Shown in pieces: positions 48,501 to 61,820 of a DNA stretch of 64,000 nucleotides (its first letter is position 1; each line of letters starts with the position of its first letter). The stretch spans positions 33,324,997-33,388,996 of the forward strand of contig JABBOT010000002.1 in NCBI GenBank assembly GCA_016165875.1. Reading direction: 5' to 3'. The notes under the pieces are model-generated. The model worked only from the letters and a program-made list of their open reading frames with translations, made no database searches and had not been told where the DNA came from. The stretch comes from Acanthopleura granulata. Lineage: Eukaryota; Mollusca; Polyplacophora; Chitonida; Chitonidae. The translations under genes and the position numbers were made by a program.

Positions 48501-50672
48501 AACACCAATATGGTAATGTTGCCTATAAATATATCCATACAGAATACTATGAAGAAATGTAATTGTATAAAAAGTTAAACAAAGGCGTCGACTGACAGTT
48601 AATGAGATGCTTTTTAGAGTCTTCACGTTAAGTATATTGTTGCTACATACTTGTTACTATATACTTGTTACCCGCATACATACGAGTTCATCCTCAGTAT
48701 AAGGGCAGTTTTGTAAATTGTTGAGCCTGTTCACGTGTGTGCTACCTGAATCGCCCGAATGTTCACACTGTATAATACGAATGTCTTTTCGTCTTTTTCA
48801 GTCAAGAGTTCCGGTTTACTTTGCTCAGAGTTTCTGTGGAACGTCGACATTTAACATTCTCCATTTTGCCCAGGTATGTATATATACATGCGTGTTTTTT
48901 CCCTGTTTCTATTCGGTGGTGACATTGATTGTCGGTTCACTTATATCACGACTCTCTTTGTTTGACTGATTGTATGATTTTATTCTTGAAGTTAAAAATG
49001 TACACCTGTTTATATATGGCTTGTATCGTGTATTTCCATGTCACTGGAAACAATACATGGACATGTGCTGTGATACACGAATACATTGATAACACTCTCA
49101 CATTTGTATAGGCCTATATGTGTGTGTGTATTTGATACGTGGTTTTCCTCCCATTCATCGGTGAAGATTAACGTCTTGAGCAAATGAACAGACTCTCTCT
49201 TGCTGTATATAGAAGCTTTACTTAGCATGCGCTGAGATTACCTGTCGGTGAACCAATTATCTTTGAGGGCAATACATAGTGATGATGACTTTAAATGGGT
49301 CTCAGTTAAACTTACCAAATTGTCTATACTTCTGTATCTCTTTGATCTCCATTTAAATATCTTCTGTTGCCGAGATATCCTACCAAGATGACTAACTGTT
49401 GTATACAGAGATAATACACGTCATATACGTACTTGAAAAGTGCATGTTAACCAGCTCATCGTTATTTGTGAATGAATACTTATCCTTGTATATATGTTCG
49501 AGACAATATAAAAAGGCTCTTGCAAAATATTAGCATTCTATGCCTTGTGTATTATGAAGTATAAACGTTGATAGTACATATCTATTGAGTGATTTCGCTT
49601 TACGTAATTAACATATTGTATAATGTGTTCACAGGAGATTCACAGTGGAAAGTTCCAGAAATTCGACTACGGCAATCCCGCCACGAACATGAAGCATTAC
49701 AACCAGGTCAATATTTACACCACGTTTAGGCTTAAATAAAACCGTAAAAACTATAAATACAAAATTCTGTAATGGAACGTGTCATGAATTTTGAATTAAT
49801 ACTGAGAATTGCCGAGCTGTTTCAAGCCTAAAGCTATGCGTATATGTTTTTACAATGTACATGTGCACGTGTCTACACGTATAGATATCGTTTGTCTTGA
49901 AGTTAGAACACTCCGAGCAATGTCATATACTTCATATTGGTGGGCCATTGTGCCTATAGTTTTCGATCATATAGGGCCTATAGTTTTCGATCATATAGGG
50001 CCTAAGCCGTATAGGCTCTATGAGATGAACTGGTTGTTTAGTAGCTTATGTATAAGACTATATATAACCGGGAAATTTATGATAATATATATACATATAC
50101 ATTACATCAAAACTACTTCGTGTCCTTCTCTGGCGCGGACAGATGAAGTACTGGCTCGCTGCTGTCTCTGCTGCATGCTCAGATCTGCAAGTTTATCGGC
50201 AAGTTTATCTGGTGACTGATGGCTCTGCTTTATTCCAAGCGCTTCAGATTTCTTCACGAATGACAAAAGTACTATATGAGTATGGCATTAAAATACCAAA
50301 CAAATGGATTCTATACTTCTCCTGGAAGTCGTAATTATTGACACTGACAAACGTATTGCCACTGTTACATACCGCACATGTACCGATTAATCATGTATAA
50401 TGGAACACACAACCCTTGCATTTCAGCGCACCCCTCCGGAGTATTACCCCGGCAACGTTAGCCTGCCCGTGGCCCTGTTCTCTGCGGATCGGGATTGGCT
50501 AGCCGACCCCAAGGACGTAAGCTGGCTATCCCAGCAGTTACCAAACATCGTGCTGAACAAGCAAGTGAAGGGCTGGAATCACCTGGATTTTGTGACAGGT
50601 ATGAACGCCCCGAAACTCTGCTACAGCGACATTCTCAGCTTAATTCAACAACAGGAAGTCCTGAACCGATAG
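45542..50672 (+). CDS. Acid lipase of the LIPA/LIPF family (AB-hydrolase)
   Basis: This secreted or lysosomal enzyme hydrolyses triacylglycerols and/or cholesteryl esters. Eight exons join in frame to 409 residues (human LIPA has 399): 45542-45679, 46725-46830, 47343-47544, 48011-48254, 48363-48512, 48802-48873, 49635-49706, 50427-50672. Residues 1 to about 27 form a signal peptide. Then come the lipase-associated region ([19 protein letters not shown]), the oxyanion segment QHGLLGSS (91-98), and the catalytic triad: Ser180 in GHSQG, Asp351 in ADRDWLAD and His380 in WNHLDF. Family blocks [16 protein letters not shown] and [15 protein letters not shown] are intact. Several N-glycosylation sequons (NES, NHT, NGT, NVS) fit the secretory route. 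Whether it is the lysosomal or a gut-type enzyme cannot be read from sequence, so no symbol is given. No clear AATAAA follows the stop. Confidence 0.93.
49953..50000. repeat. Exact 24-base tandem duplication in lipase intron 7
   Basis: The unit 'cctatagttttcgatcatat' plus 'aggg' occurs twice with no mismatch and no spacer, followed by a partial third 'ccta'. It looks like a recent slippage or repair duplication. Confidence 0.85.
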
Positions 50673-51204
50673 ACGACTAGCTGACATTTCTACTGCAGGA
50701 ACAGGGCGCATCCTCCGATAGATACATGTAGCCTTTCTCTGACAGGCACGAAGATCTGACACCTAAAACTTTTATAGGGCGAAAGAACAGACCTCGAAGA
50801 TGTAGGAATTTGACATGTCAAATGAAGACAGTGCACCTTGAAATAAGTTTATAGCAAGCATGCATGGACGACAAACTGTTGACATTTCACGATATCCGAC
50901 TTTATGTATGAATGAAGCGTGTTCATTTCTGCTTATTTCCAGAACATGTTGTTTGCGTGATAGACAGGCTGTGTTTATACGTATGGGTGCACCTTGATCT
51001 GTGATCGCTTTTATTCTTCTCAGCTTACATTTCAGAAATGTTAAGCTGGGAACATGGGTGCGCTCTCAGAACTAGGGTACGCCGGCCTTTGAACCTTGTG
51101 TGCGGATGGTGTTACAGATGACGGTGTCATAGTTGACGGCACCATAGCCTGAGTACATGGTGCATCATGCATGCCTGGTTAAATCTCCCGCCAAGACCAT
51201 CGTC

Positions 51205-51446
51205 ATTTTTATTTATTTATTTATTTAGTGTTTTACGCTGTACTCTTGTTTCACTTATACGACGGCGGCCAGCATTATGTTGAGAGGAAACCCACGACCA
51301 TCCACAGGTTGCCGGAAGACCTTCCTACGTACGGCCGGAGAGGAAGCCAGCATGTGATGGACTTGAACTCACAGCGAACGCATTGGCGGGAGACTTCTCA
51401 GTCATTGCGCTGTGCAAGTGTGCTAACCAATTGAGCCACGAAGTCG
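51205..51446 (+). repeat. Mollusc-type interspersed repeat, best copy
   Basis: It runs from an A/T-rich lead through 'gtgttttacgctgtactc' and 'cacttatacgacggcgg', then 'aaacccacgaccatccacag', 'tacggccggagaggaagcc' and 'ggacttgaactcacagcg', to 'gctaaccaattgagccacg'. I recognise this as a very common repeat of molluscan genomes, from memory. It has no coding potential of its own. It serves here as the reference for the fragments elsewhere in the window. Confidence 0.7.
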
Positions 51447-51837
51447 TTATTTTTATAATGACATAATAAGGTATACAGGTTGGCACGTCCTAACTTCATT
51501 CCGTCACATGTAAGATGTCCATACCCGCAATTAGAGACCGGGGAAATTTTTGTCCAAGATTCTGGGATATTTTTAAGAAATCCATGTACACACATGTAAC
51601 ATACATTGCATTGCCAAAAGAAACATTCCAGACTACACACATATAAAAATTAACTTGTTTGTTGCATTTTGTTTGGAAGACTTTATTACACAAAGTATAA
51701 AGGCTGTATTGATGTACGTGTACTTCGGCAAAATCAATGGAAATTGTTTTTACAGCTTTAAGCTATGGAGTCGTTGATTTCTTTCGAGGTCTTATTACAA
51801 AATCAATGAACATATAAACATATATTTTAATATGGTT

Positions 51838-51916
51838 CTGTTTTTTTTTTGTTTTTTGCTTTTTGTTTTTTTTTTTTGTTTGTTTTTTTTGTTTTGTTTT
51901 GTTTTTGTTTTTTTCA
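51838..51916. repeat. T-rich low-complexity tract
   Basis: Nearly 80 bases consist of T runs broken by single G or C. On the minus strand it would translate to a Lys/Asn/Gln-rich string, which is composition and not a gene. Confidence 0.85.
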
Positions 51917-52033
51917 GAAATATCTTTTTCATGATGAAGAAGTTTTAAACTGAGCCCAGTCACGTATAAGTGGCCCACTGAATCGCGTGTTCGAATCCAA
52001 CTTACGCAGGTGCAAGGATGACTTAACGTTAAA

Positions 52034-52526
52034 GAGAAAGACCTTGTAAAAATGAACTTATGGTGAGTGAAAAGACCAGTAAAAACTGTATCTGAAAATA
52101 CCTTCACCGAATTTTTTACATTTTTCTTCACCAAAATGAACGCGGTCAAATGTTTTGATAGTATCGTGGATTTTATGGGCCTTATTTATAAATGGGTTCA
52201 CCAGTGACGTCACACAATTTTTTGTATACCTTTACGTTCAGGTGTGAATAAAGCTCTGGCGTAGAGTAATCCTCTAACATGTATAATGTTTGTCTGTGTA
52301 TGAAAACGCTAATATGACAATAAATTTTTGCTTTAGGACCATAGAAAAGTTGGCGTGACATCATTATGGTTATTATCAATATTGTCCATAAAACTCGCCA
52401 TATAATCAAAACATTTGACTGCGTTTATTTGGGGGAAAAATCTAAAATATCAGTGAAGGTATGTTCAGATACAGATTTTAATGGTCTTTTCACTCACCAC
52501 TAGTTCGTTTTTACAAGGTCTTTCTA
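52034..52526. repeat. Large foldback element with arms of about 190 bases
   Basis: The left arm (52034 to about 52222) includes 'agaaagaccttgtaaaaa', 'ggtgagtgaaaagacca' and 'gtcaaatgttttgat'. All three recur in inverted orientation in the right arm (about 52338-52526), with scattered substitutions over the whole arm. About 115 bases lie between the arms. It has no coding capacity, so it is most likely a non-autonomous palindromic DNA element. Confidence 0.8.
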
Positions 52527-54914
52527 CTCAAGGAGTTTGTCAAATTCCTGATTGTTATACTTGAGGTACACTTAAATACAATGTGCATGGACACTGCTCG
52601 ATTTAAAACTATGCCCTCGCCAATATATATGGGCAATAAAGAGGGGCCACATTTTTTGCTCCATGGTGATCATTTCATGTCCTCTGTTACTCGACTACGC
52701 AAGTTTTGCCTTGTCTTAGAATGTCAGGCTCGAGCTATGGCAAGAGTTACAGTTAAGTTTAACAGACACATCACTTCTTGGCTCATATTGCGTTTAAAAT
52801 TCAACCTCCCTTTTCAAGACACGTCTTAAATGCGCCTTTTATACTCCAAGCGAAAACGCGAAGTCGACTTTTGAGTGTTGCTGTGTAGCGTATAGGCCTC
52901 ATCGAGCTTTTTGTGAGTTAATGTACACCCGCTTTATCGTGAGACCAAAGGAACGCCCTTCAGTCCATCGAGAAGAGATAAACTTTGAAAATGAAAATAT
53001 TGGCAGCCGGATGTCGAGTACATGGGATTATTATTATAGCCATCGTATAGGTGAAAAATTCTTTGGTATGACGTGAAAAGAGCATCCAAATAAAATTATA
53101 AATAAATCTAAAGCGCCTTGGTTCCATTGCGACTATGTTAATTGTGGACCTCCCACACTTCCGCGCAGTTGAAAACCAGACAATTGATCAAGGCTCTCCC
53201 AGTGTTAATAGGAGTACAAATAGTACACCTCAATATATATGTATGGCAAGCCGTTTCAGCCTCAAGCAATGGTTTAAAGATATCTTGAAATCATTTAAGA
53301 TATCTGAAATGTATTCAACCTGTCTTGAATTCATTTTCAGTTACCTAAATTAAGCACCAATTCGCACTTAAATTCGTGATGCGTGATCTACATTTGCGTG
53401 GTCATTTCTATTAAGAAAATATGATTTCCGAGGACGTGTGATTCCGCGACACTTCTGTCTGCCAGTTTCCTTACCCACAGTCGTACATAGACTTCAGTTC
53501 AGGGAGCGGTTATTGACATTTTTGATATGTGACCGGTCATGTTTATTGGACACATCTTGGAGACATTTCAAATATCTTGAAATGAAATGGTCACATCAAG
53601 AATGTTCTATTTTGGCCACATCAGTAAAACCGACTGCCATGCATGAAAGATAGGAAGTCCCAGTTTTAATCATGAACCAGTGTCAAATCTGGAATCCTTT
53701 GAAGTCATTTAACATTGGGCTCACATGAATCTTGCGAACCGCATAAACGGACATCGTGTCGACACAAATCCTTCAATGGTATAAAACAAATGGCGCTTCA
53801 AGACTGCAAAACTGGTAAATTTGTCAGTTTTGGAAGTTTAAACGGTAAATCTTTGAAATTATCAAAACGGGACGAAGAACTTCTGATCTTAAGTGAATGC
53901 TGGTTCAGACCATACAAAATACCCACTCGGAGCTCCTTTTTCGCAAGAATCTAATTACAGAGCCGAAGTCAACGGGGTACTCCAGTGGAAAGACTGCCAA
54001 CTTTCACTGAAATACTCCACAGGCCCATTTTAGAAAGCTGTCACAACACTATGCCCATGCATTTACCATGACGTAACTCTTCCATACCAGTGGTCGTGGA
54101 GTAAAACCTGGCGAAAGTTGCGACACCTCCGTTGGGCTCACGACTAGTTCGATACAGGAGGAACTGACACAGTGACAGAGACCAGGAGATAACTCGTGTG
54201 AATAATGTTATACATGGATTCACATCACAATCTCACATTGGTTTGCTTGTTACAGTTGTGCATACATTCAAGCGAGTGAAAGCAACGAACGTGGCTTTAT
54301 TTTATAAATCCCAAAACAAATTCATGGTGGTCTTACAGACGAGGTGTAAACCTGTGGTAAAGCACTGCCGGAAGACTTAGGAAACCTCAGACCATTCACA
54401 AAGGAAACCCTTCGGCGTCCACTATATGACGAACCTCATCATCCAACAGGCCTGCATCAAGGACTCGTGAAATCCTGGCAACAGCTGTCCATTTCAATTC
54501 AACCAATCAAAACATTACACAAATTCATAACTCCAACCCTAAAGACAGGTAACAAAATTTCTACATCCAACGTACTTTTCATAACAATGCATTTGATTTT
54601 GTTACATCATCTGAGGGCGTGCAACTCACATTTCCGGTCAAATATTTCCTTGAAAAACCTTCGCTTGCTATTATCAAGCCCCCTTCACAATGTGTGAGGC
54701 TATATTTTTTGCAAGATACAAAATAAAGAATAACTCCTGTCACATTATCAATCAGTTAGTCACAAGATATATCCTGATAAATCAGATGGTGTGAACACAG
54801 CTCAAAATGATGTTCAACATTAATCAGAAGCATTGTATGTATATAAAAGAGAAGCGTAACACCAGGTGAAAGTAGAAACGCAAGCCCATTTGTACAATGT
54901 TACATAAGGTTTGG

Positions 54915-54920
54915 TTTATT
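54915..54920 (-). terminator. Likely H2A.Z polyadenylation signal
   Basis: tttatt on the plus strand is AATAAA on the minus strand, about 220 bases beyond the H2A.Z stop codon. It suits a polyadenylated, replication-independent histone mRNA. Confidence 0.5.
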
Positions 54921-55138
54921 TGTTACAGTGATGTATTCAACCTGGTATTAAAACTACTTTACCAATGTACATACAATGGAATCAAAAGTTAAAACAGGAT
55001 GTAGTTTACTAGTGCAGGTGGCCTACCACTGATGAATTCTGCACGGGCATCAGACAGTTGCACAAGACAAACAAAATGAAATAGAATGGTTTATGTAAGA
55101 TGAATGATTAGTCCACTCTTAAAGCAAATGTACAGCAA

Positions 55139-58100
55139 TTATGAGGTCTTCTGTGAACCCTTCTTTCCGATAAGGGATTTGTGGATGTGAGGGATGACAC
55201 CTGAAAAGAGAAAAACAGACTTAAGTTATCAAAACTTAGAATCACATGTACACTGTATACTAATTTCTCAGGCATTGGTATCTTCACAAAAATCACATTT
55301 ATACCACAACTTGTCAAAGTACACTCAGGTGTCAGTTTCAAAGTTCATGCAAGTGGTTAAAAACAAAAATAATGAAAGGTCATGATAGGTTTCCTTCGAG
55401 AGGTTTACCAAGGTGAAATATTATTCAAAGGTTGCCTGGAGTGAGTGGTGATGGGCTTTTAGTGACAGGACAGTCAACTTATTCTAGACATTTCTTATGT
55501 ACATGAGACACTAAAATAAATACAGAGTACATGAAACATCCTTTACACAATTATTGAAAGATTGGTTGTAAATTTTTGGTTTGAGGCGCTGAAGCGTAAT
55601 TATCTGTGTACCTTTTGTTACGAAACCACTGTCTGAAACACTTGTGATCACGAGATTCTCTCCTTCATGCAACAATTACTATTTTCAACTGTCCCATGTC
55701 AATGTGAATTACAGAAAACATCTAACAAAAATGAGCACTGCCATACAATATGGACGTGGCAGTGCAACCAACTGTTCCACTTTTGCACCCCTTCTTCCGA
55801 CGTTACTTTTGTTTATACTCAGTGATAGAAATGTTTGAACACATGTGACCAATGTTCTTATATGTGGAACATTTGGCTGACATATTTGCAACAATGAGTA
55901 GGACTGGTCAAGTGTGCTCTTGAAGGATTCTTTGAATAAGTCTATTAAATATGATCACTTATGGTTTGAGTTGAATATTTAGAACACCTGGTAGCATTGC
56001 AGTTAGGACTGTTAATGCATACTGATGAAAAGTGCAGCTTTATACACCTTATTTTGTTAGTCAAACTTTGACAAAACGAGTTATAAAATGTATTGTTTAC
56101 ACCACATTTAATTTATGGCATTTTATAACATTGCAATACAAATCAGTTCCTCAGCACTCTTCAGTAAGAGTGCAGAACTATTTTAAAGTACGGCTTCATC
56201 AGCTCTCAGACCTGGGCTGGTAAGCTAGGCGACTCAGTGACGTGGGTTGTGAAACTGTCAGAACTACTACCAGGACAGTGAATTGGGGATGAAGCTTCTG
56301 CATTTGCACATGGACATACATCCAATGTGCCCCCAATATCTTCACAATTATTCCACCACTCAGAGCAATGTAAGTCCTGTGACATTGTCAAAAACTCTTC
56401 ACATGACAAAAACTATTTTATGTTCCTGCAATAAAGTAATAGCAGCATTTAAATTTCATTCAATAGCCAAGCAAGAGGGTAAACATTGCTGTCAGTTTTG
56501 CAACACAGCTTTTCTACCACAACTGGAACTCCTCAAACTGTGGGGTTGCTGGCTCAAACCTGGTGCAGATTTTTGGAAAATGTCTTGACTCATTTGTCAA
56601 AGAAAGAGAAAAGGACAGTACCACAGCAATCCTTAGATTCCATGAAAGGTGCGTGCTCGTAGCAGTAAGCTATCTTTGTACAGTTGGTCATGGCTCACAA
56701 CTTGTTTGTAAAGCCCAACCCCTGAAGGATACTAAACTTCACCCCTTCATTCCTGACCTGCCCAGCACAGTTTGTAGCAACACCTGCTGTGACAGCCAAA
56801 GAGCAATATAAGACACATACCACCACCAGCTATTGTGGCTTTGATCAATGAATCCAACTCCTCATCTCCTCGAATGGCCAACTGTAAATGACGGGGTGTG
56901 ATACGCTTGACTTTCAAATCTTTACTGGCATTTCCAGCCAACTCCAACACCTGAGGGAATAAATTCAGATAATAAGACATTTTGTTCCACCAGACAGTAG
57001 AACTATAGTAGACACAAAACCTGCCCATTCATTAAATGGTTTTCTCTGTAGATTTGAGCATCCGAGTGTTCTGCAAGAAACCTGAGGTGGTAACATTGGG
57101 CTTTATAGGTGAATTTCCAGTTTAATGAACTGCAGGTCACTGTACCTGTCATATTTAAGGCTAGACATATTTCAATTACTTTTCAAAAAAAAAAAAGTTT
57201 TTGTCTAAAAGCTTTATTTTTCATCTTTTATGACAAAGACCTATCTCGCCTGGGTAAAATCTATTTTGCTTTCATCTCCATTAGTCTAGACATGTGACCA
57301 TAAGACAGTGCTTCTGATTGGCTCAGAGGTGCTATGACATCCCTGACAAACTATGAATATTTGTTTCTTTCCACAAGGAGCTAGCTAATTCAAATTAGGT
57401 TATAATTTAGTCAGTGCAACGTTGATTTTCATTTCCTGTTAAAAAGTCAGCTAATAAAGATATCTGAGGTCCGTCAGAAGCCCAAGCTCTTTGTTACTTT
57501 CAGGATTTCAGCTGTAGAATTTCTGTTGAAAAGGCTTGCAATACCACTATTTCCTCAGTTTCACACTAGCATTTAAATAGAAAGGTGAAGACAATGGTAA
57601 ACACACATTCTTTCACTGGGGCTGACTGTTGTACTTGGAGAGCAGATCAAAATCCTTTTAAATTTCGAAACTAAACAAACACATTAATTTGTCCCTTGAA
57701 AGGTTTAGAATTTTTGCAACTTCACATTTGACAACAAAAGTCTACATTTCTACACCCAGATGAACTGCATGGCATGAGTTAAGACTGCTGCACAAATTAT
57801 GGCACCCATAAATCAATACACAGAATGAGAGCACCTAAATTATGTTAATTTATCCCAGCATTAACATATGATAATATATGAACAATTCAGAGTTTTTCAA
57901 ACAATGTCAATTACAAAGCCAACATAAATTCACTGAATTCACACCAAGATAACAATAATTTAGTAACTTCATTTCAAAAACGCCAGTACCTGAAAGTCTT
58001 CAAAAAAAATTTGTCCAACATTAAGTTACTGAATGGTACCACGTGATAAAATTAAGAATATATGGGAAATCTTATTTCACAGTAATTTTACTCAACTATA

Positions 58101-58988
58101 TCTTCGTTTCCTGTTGGCAAAATAAATTTACATGACACTTTAACACATAAAAGTATCTCCAGTGATGCTATCAATCCTCTTGGCTATTGTCCGCCTACAC
58201 AAAGATGGCCGCCCACTCTCCCGCCATATTTCTCCAGCAAGCCCGCGAATTTCAACGCGCTAATTAAGGAATTACTTTTCTCAAAGAGTTAATAGAAAAA
58301 TACGTATTGTGCACATAAGAAAAATGCCATACACCATGTCAGTACACAAAGGCATCAGTTGGAAAGGTAAAAAGCGTTCAGAGTACGTCATGCAACCTCA
58401 ACAAATAATGTTCAGCAGATAGCATCTGTAGACCACTCGTAACTGAAATTTCTACTCAAGCGTTCCAGAAATAACGGTTAAAATGGTGACGTTCAAGAAA
58501 GGGTACAAATTAACGATATAATCGACTTACTTCCGCAGTTAAATATTCCAAAATAGCTGCGCTGTAAACTGCTGCTGTAGCTCCCACTCGACCATGACTT
58601 GTGGTTCTGTTTTTGAGATGTCTGTGTATACGGCCAACAGGGAACTGGAATAGAGAACACAGATCGATTTACTGTTGATGCCGATGTATCATAACTTCAC
58701 GGACATGCATACTTATGGTATCTATCAGGTCAACTTGACAAAAAATGTGAGTAACGTACCTGTAATCCGGCCCGAGCTGACCTAGACACTGCCTTCGCCT
58801 TTGATTTCCCAGAGTCTTTACCGGCTTTGCCTCCAGCCTAAAAGATGACAGAGAATTATGCAAATAGCTCGGCTGCAACACACATATCAAAGCAATTCAT
58901 GGTTTAAAACAACGTTTAAGATCGACACATTACATAGCTTAACTCCGATGGTGCGTAATAAAACAGATATTGCGAGATAACTTACCAT
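55139..58988 (-). CDS. H2AZ1: Histone variant H2A.Z
   Basis: H2A.Z replaces canonical H2A in nucleosomes near promoters and is deposited by SWR1/SRCAP-type remodellers. Five minus-strand coding exons join in frame to 128 residues, the family's usual length: 58986-58988, 58760-58837, 58531-58644, 56821-56950, 55139-55200. Signatures are [36 protein letters not shown], the H2A.Z-specific [38 protein letters not shown] with the acidic-patch segment [17 protein letters not shown], and the tail GKKGSQKTS. The tail lacks the SQ(E/D) end of H2A.X, and introns plus a poly(A) signal set it apart from clustered replication histones. The first coding exon supplies only the ATG. The symbol names the family; vertebrate H2AZ1/H2AZ2 are later duplicates. 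Two CCAAT boxes lie about 100 bases upstream. Confidence 0.97.
58190..58262 (-). promoter_or_regulatory. Promoter-like GC-rich module in H2A.Z intron 3
   Basis: Within an AT-rich intron, this stretch contains on the minus strand ggcggccatcttt (YY1-like), tggcgggaga and ttcgcgggc (E2F-like). It resembles a housekeeping promoter core. It could be an internal promoter or enhancer, or a remnant of a transposon with 'cgcgaa' ends. There is no direct evidence of transcription. Confidence 0.35.
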
Positions 58989-59069
58989 GATGAACGTTCT
59001 CACTCAAATGCTTACAACCGACGCTATGTTCGACCGCCAAACTCGTACATGTTATGGGCTGGCAGTGTG

Positions 59070-59120
59070 AATGTAGCCAATCAAAACAAGGGTACTACAC
59101 GAACTTGGCCAATCAGCGCT
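59070..59120 (-). promoter_or_regulatory. H2A.Z promoter with two CCAAT boxes
   Basis: CCAAT occurs at 59077-59081 and 59109-59113, both in extended NF-Y form (gccaatca), with starts 32 bases apart and 89-125 bases upstream of the start codon. Paired NF-Y sites at about three helical turns are common in histone and cell-cycle promoters. No TATA box is obvious. Confidence 0.55.
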
Positions 59121-61820
59121 CCGGTTGCAGACACAGTAGGACGCCTGTCATCTATTGCTGTTCAATAAAGCTGCTGAAATGTAGAACAAAGGCTATCGAG
59201 CCCTGTCCTAGCGTATGACAGACAAAACAGAACAGCTCACGGTACATCAAATTGCTATTCATTTTCACTCGACAGGAATATGAAATGAAAGAAAGCCTAA
59301 ACCACAATGTACAAAGTTCTGTACAGAGTTCTGCGCGTTCTAAGGGACACAACTCGGTGTGGTGCGGGGGATGATTTAATGTTACGCATGGTCAATGCGT
59401 CCCAGTTGCACGGAACTATTAACAGCTATACATCATAAATCTAGGGCATGTACGTGTAAATGTGAGAAGCTTCGTTTATAAGCCTTAATCAAATGCAAGT
59501 TTGCGCGAGCTGTGTCGTAGACCAAAGTAACGCAACGAGCGTTGTATTAATTATTCCGCTTGATAACAAATGAAGATATTCATATGATAAATGAATTTTA
59601 GCCGGCGTGATATCGTATTCCTTATCATTAGGCCTAAAGCGATTCCCTGCAGCGTCAACACAGGTCAAATGTGAAAGCTAAATATATATTAAAGTAATGG
59701 TCACTATCCTTAAATATTATATTAGCCCCACATATAGGCCTATACAGATCTATAGTGTAGGCCTACAATGCTATACTTGGCAGAAAATTAATCTTTGGTA
59801 TCTGTGACACCACATCAAACCCCAAGCTGCTCTGACCCCCAATCTACCCCAAGGATCGAGGCCCATCTGGTCTCCACCCTCTCTGTGGGACGCATGGTGT
59901 AATTCCTGTGAAATGTAATTTATTTCATTCCTTTATGATGGTGTTACAGGTATAGGCTACGATGGTCGAATGGGGGTGGTAAAACCGGTTTTTACGTCTC
60001 GGACCTCGAGGCGAAACTTAAGTCATGCACATCTTAGGTTATATTACATAAGGAGTTGTTAATGGATTTCAGATTATAGATATTGTAACACAGCCAAACA
60101 GCTTGAGTTCCCTGTCTCACGATATTATGCACACATGTATGTATGTTAATGTTTAGAATCTGTCTTATTCTTACTTCTAATCGTTTAGATCTATGTATTT
60201 ACAAAGTGATATATAGGCCTAGGCCAATATTGGGTTTCAGTGGTGGAATTTCCAGTCCAAATAAATACACTTCTCGTCAATCGACGAAGGACGCAGATAG
60301 CCAAATGTTAGTTAATTCCATTTGCGACACTGTAATTTATTCTCTTTCATATATACACACAAAGAAGAACAATATATCCATGAAATAACACAAGTTACTA
60401 TAGCGAAGCGTAAACAATCATTAGCGTCTAATGGTTTGTAAGACCTGTAATATGTACCTATATCTGCATGATGTTATAAAATGCATGGTGTGTATGATGA
60501 AGGCCGACCACTCGGGAACGGTTTCCAATTTACAACATGTTGAACCTATAAATGCAGAAGTTACATAGCTAAATATGCTTATGCGGAAACTATAAGTACT
60601 TTACACGTATAGAAATTATATAACAGCAAACATTAAACAGGCCCATGTGTGACAGTGTGCAAGCAGGCATTGCGTAGATGTATTGATCTATTTTACTGCT
60701 TAGATGGACTATGTAAATGTGATAATGATTTGCGAGCCGAGATTGGGAAACTGTGCGTGCATACTGCAGACACTATTTTCCTGAATCTTCCCACTCGGGA
60801 CATTTCCTTAGTCACGCAGTCTGTGCCTTCTGGTGTCGGGAGAGACGGGGAGCGAGGATTTGTGAAAGTCGCCTTGCAATGTTCTTGTGCTGATACCGAT
60901 GGCGTATCCGCACGTGTTGTTGTGTGCCATTGCGGAGACTGTATAATCCAAGCAAGCCCACGCATGCCACCGTCACGTAACCGGGTTGCTAATTTTTAAA
61001 ATAATAAATGTGTCAATGTATATTTAATAAATACGAGAATTTCCACTATTGAAACAAAAAATATTTACATGGATATCAAACCGATGTCATTGTATACATA
61101 TATGTAAACTGCACATTGCGCACATACAGGTGTATTTATTTATTTAAAAATGCCAGCCTATTTGTCGACCTCACTTTCTATTTCTTTGACACTGTGTGTA
61201 TATACAAAACACATGTTACATTTCCATCGCAGTTTTATTGGGTATATCATTAATATTAAAAGGGATATGCAGATATATAGACTGTGTAGTTCAGAACTCC
61301 AGCGATATACTGAAGTGATAACAAGAACAACTACAGGATATATTGACTGATGAATTTGTACTCTGATCATTTCATTAAGCTGCTGATCATCAGGTTAAGT
61401 CAGCGTTATTCTGATCCTCATGCAGCAGTTTGTCCCCTTCATCTGTGGCAATTTAGGAAAACGCCCCTAGAACACAAGTTGACATGTATACAGTGTATCT
61501 GTATGGTCATATTAAACGGACCGACCTTATATATCACCTATATATGAAGGTGACACTAATTCCCCCAGACATGTATGCTAAAGTACCCATGCAACAGGAC
61601 TGAAACAAATGACCCCAGTGTGGAAACACCATCATTGATGAAACTCAAAGCCCACCACCATATAGGTTGGTATTTTCTGAAGGGTTACATATGGGCTAGA
61701 AGAGGGGATTATATGTATATGTAAGGTTTGATTTGCTTATCGCTTACCGATTTTTCCGTCACAATATATGGTATATGTAGCCTCTTTGAAGTTAAAAATA
61801 GATTTAAGCTTGCTCTAGCA

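Larger units (their letters stand above)
50673..55138. other. Intergenic region between lipase and H2A.Z (convergent)
   Basis: This holds the lipase 3' UTR on the left, a mollusc-type repeat (51205-51446), a T-rich tract (51838-51916), a large foldback element (52034-52526) and the H2A.Z 3' UTR at the right. Short open frames at 52581-52829 and 53715-53954 match no family I recognise. Confidence 0.45.

Noticed and set aside
51950..52030. tRNA-like B box 'gtgttcgaatccaac'
   Set aside because: No cloverleaf or proper A box could be built around it; more likely a SINE fragment.
51763..52149. 128-codon Lys-rich open frame on the minus strand
   Set aside because: It is mostly the translation of a T-rich tract and one arm of a foldback element.
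60649..60999. 116-codon open frame with many cysteines
   Set aside because: No recognisable domain, no splice context and no supporting motif; left as unexplained.
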